Origin: Cyclobacteriaceae bacterium
GTDB lineage: Bacteria; Bacteroidota; Bacteroidia; Cytophagales; Cyclobacteriaceae
Reading direction: 5' to 3'
Length of the DNA stretch: 5,651 nucleotides
Assembly (NCBI GenBank): GCA_013140395.1
Contig: JABFSY010000104.1
Span: 1 to 5,651 of the forward strand
Numbering within the stretch: the first letter of the stretch is position 1; every line of letters starts with the position of its first letter. A program made the translations under genes and the position numbers. The notes beneath the pieces are model-generated. The model ran no database searches and was not told the DNA's origin. It was given only the letters and a program-made list of their open reading frames with translations. Positions 4,837-5,651 of the stretch are shown piece after piece.

Positions 4837-5651
4837 TCAAGCCAACCTCGCAGCTGGCACCGCCAACTCTTCGTTTTGCAAAAACGACTGAACGCTACTC
4901 AGCGTAGTAGTAGCAATTTGTAGCAAAGCCTCCTCTGTAAAGAAAGCCTGATGTGCGGTGACCAGTACATTTGGGAAACTCATCAACCGTTGAATAGTGT
5001 CGTCTTCAATGATGCTTGCCGATAAGTCCCTAAAAAACAACTTCTCTTCTTGTTCGTATACATCAATTCCCAGATAGCCTAGCTGTCTGGATTTTAATGC
5101 ATCAATAACCGCTTTTGTATCAATCAACCCACCACGACTGGTGTTGATTAGCATGACGCCCTTTTTCATCAATTGTAACGTTTCGCGATTCACTAAGTGC
5201 CGTGTACTTTCATTCAAAGGGCAGTGAAGCGAGATAATGTCTGCCTGCTTAAAAACATCCATCACGGGAAGGAACTCCACGCCCAACGATTGAAGTTCTT
5301 TGTTTGCAACCACATCAAATGCTTTTACCTGACACCCAAAGCCCACCATGATCTTGCAAAATGCTCTGCCAATATTACCTGTACCGATCACGCCTACGGT
5401 TTTTCCATATAGATCGAAACCCAACAGGCCATTCAAAGAAAAATTTTGTTCTCTCACGCGATTATAAGCCTTATGCGTTTTTCTGTTCAAAGTCTGGATC
5501 ATTGCCACCGCATGTTCCGCTACCGCTTCGGGAGAATAAGAAGGAACTCTGCACACTTTCATGCCATACTTTTTCGCGGCTTCTAAATCCACATTATTAA
5601 AGCCCGCACATCGTAGTGCAATTATCTTAACGTGTTTGGCAGCTAAGCTTT
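4837..5651 (-). CDS. ldhA: D-lactate dehydrogenase (LdhA-type 2-hydroxyacid dehydrogenase), 5'-truncated
   Basis: The frame is open to the right edge, giving 270 visible residues. A GTG at 5590-5592 is internal, since upstream codons continue the family motif [20 protein letters not shown]. Fermentative D-LDHs are about 330 residues, so about 60 N-terminal residues lie outside the window. Numbering from that internal GTG codon as 1: [12 protein letters not shown] (17-28); NAD-binding GTGNIG (70-75) with D93 ending the second strand (KAFD), indicating NAD(H); SLHCPL (121-126); NTSRGGLID (150-158) with substrate-binding R153; [11 protein letters not shown] (177-187) with E182; and TAHQAFF (212-218) with acid/base H214. 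R153, E182 and H214 keep the spacing of E. coli LdhA R235, E264 and H296. It reduces pyruvate to D-lactate, reoxidising NADH during fermentation, in the cytoplasm. The E-K-L-F-F segment separates LdhA from glycerate- and phosphoglycerate-type relatives. Confidence 0.92.
   Translation of the reverse strand, partial: SLAAKHVKIIALRCAGFNNVDLEAAKKYGMKVCRVPSYSPEAVAEHAVAMIQTLNRKTHKAYNRVREQNFSLNGLLGFDLYGKTVGVIGTGNIGRAFCKIMVGFGCQVKAFDVVANKELQSLGVEFLPVMDVFKQADIISLHCPLNESTRHLVNRETLQLMKKGVMLINTSRGGLIDTKAVIDALKSRQLGYLGIDVYEQEEKLFFRDLSASIIEDDTIQRLMSFPNVLVTAHQAFFTEEALLQIATTTLSSVQSFLQNEELAVPAARLA

Noticed and set aside
5590..5592. GTG as the start of the D-lactate dehydrogenase gene
   Set aside because: It is the internal valine codon of the conserved AGFNNVDL motif; the frame continues to the window edge.
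5197..5600. Open frames on + of 71 and 79 codons
   Set aside because: They are antisense to the ldhA-type gene with its intact NAD-binding motif, and show no domain features.

Overview
The window looks like chromosomal DNA of a member of the Bacteroidota, probably Cytophagales-like. This is an inference from the protein families and not a taxonomic search. The signs are a DUF2141 protein, a tiny CsbD-like protein of the Bacteroidota type, an LpxR-type outer-membrane barrel, secreted proteins whose signal peptides end just before Gln, moderate-to-low GC, weak Shine-Dalgarno sequences, and TAnnTTTG motifs of the Bacteroidota -7 promoter type.

Layout from left to right. A DUF2141 gene on + is cut by the left edge. 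It is followed by a small CsbD-like gene on +. This runs head-to-head (3'-3') into an lpxR-like gene on -, with only 3 bases between stop codons. An SDR oxidoreductase on - lies 31 bases upstream of the lpxR-like gene and is probably cotranscribed with it. A 161-base divergent intergenic region, the largest gap in the window, separates the SDR gene from a secreted GH30 glycoside hydrolase on +. The GH30 gene converges with a SAM-dependent methyltransferase on -, 15 bases apart. Upstream of the methyltransferase on - is a fermentative D-lactate dehydrogenase (ldhA-type), cut by the right edge. No gene-free stretch exceeds 300 bases. I see no tRNA, rRNA, CRISPR array, insertion sequence or phage gene.

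Functionally this is mostly an ordinary mix: envelope and secreted proteins (DUF2141, LpxR-like, GH30), a possible stress-related small protein, and three cytoplasmic enzymes (SDR, methyltransferase, D-LDH). I did not find a convincing new multi-gene system. The signals that deserve a second look are non-coding. A perfect 7-bp interrupted palindrome covers the putative -7 box and purine-rich leader of the GH30 gene. A similar palindrome plus TAnnTTTG box precedes the CsbD-like gene, with identical spacing to the ATG in both cases, which would imply leaderless transcripts if the boxes are real. An imperfect hairpin straddles the abutting stop codons of the first convergent pair.
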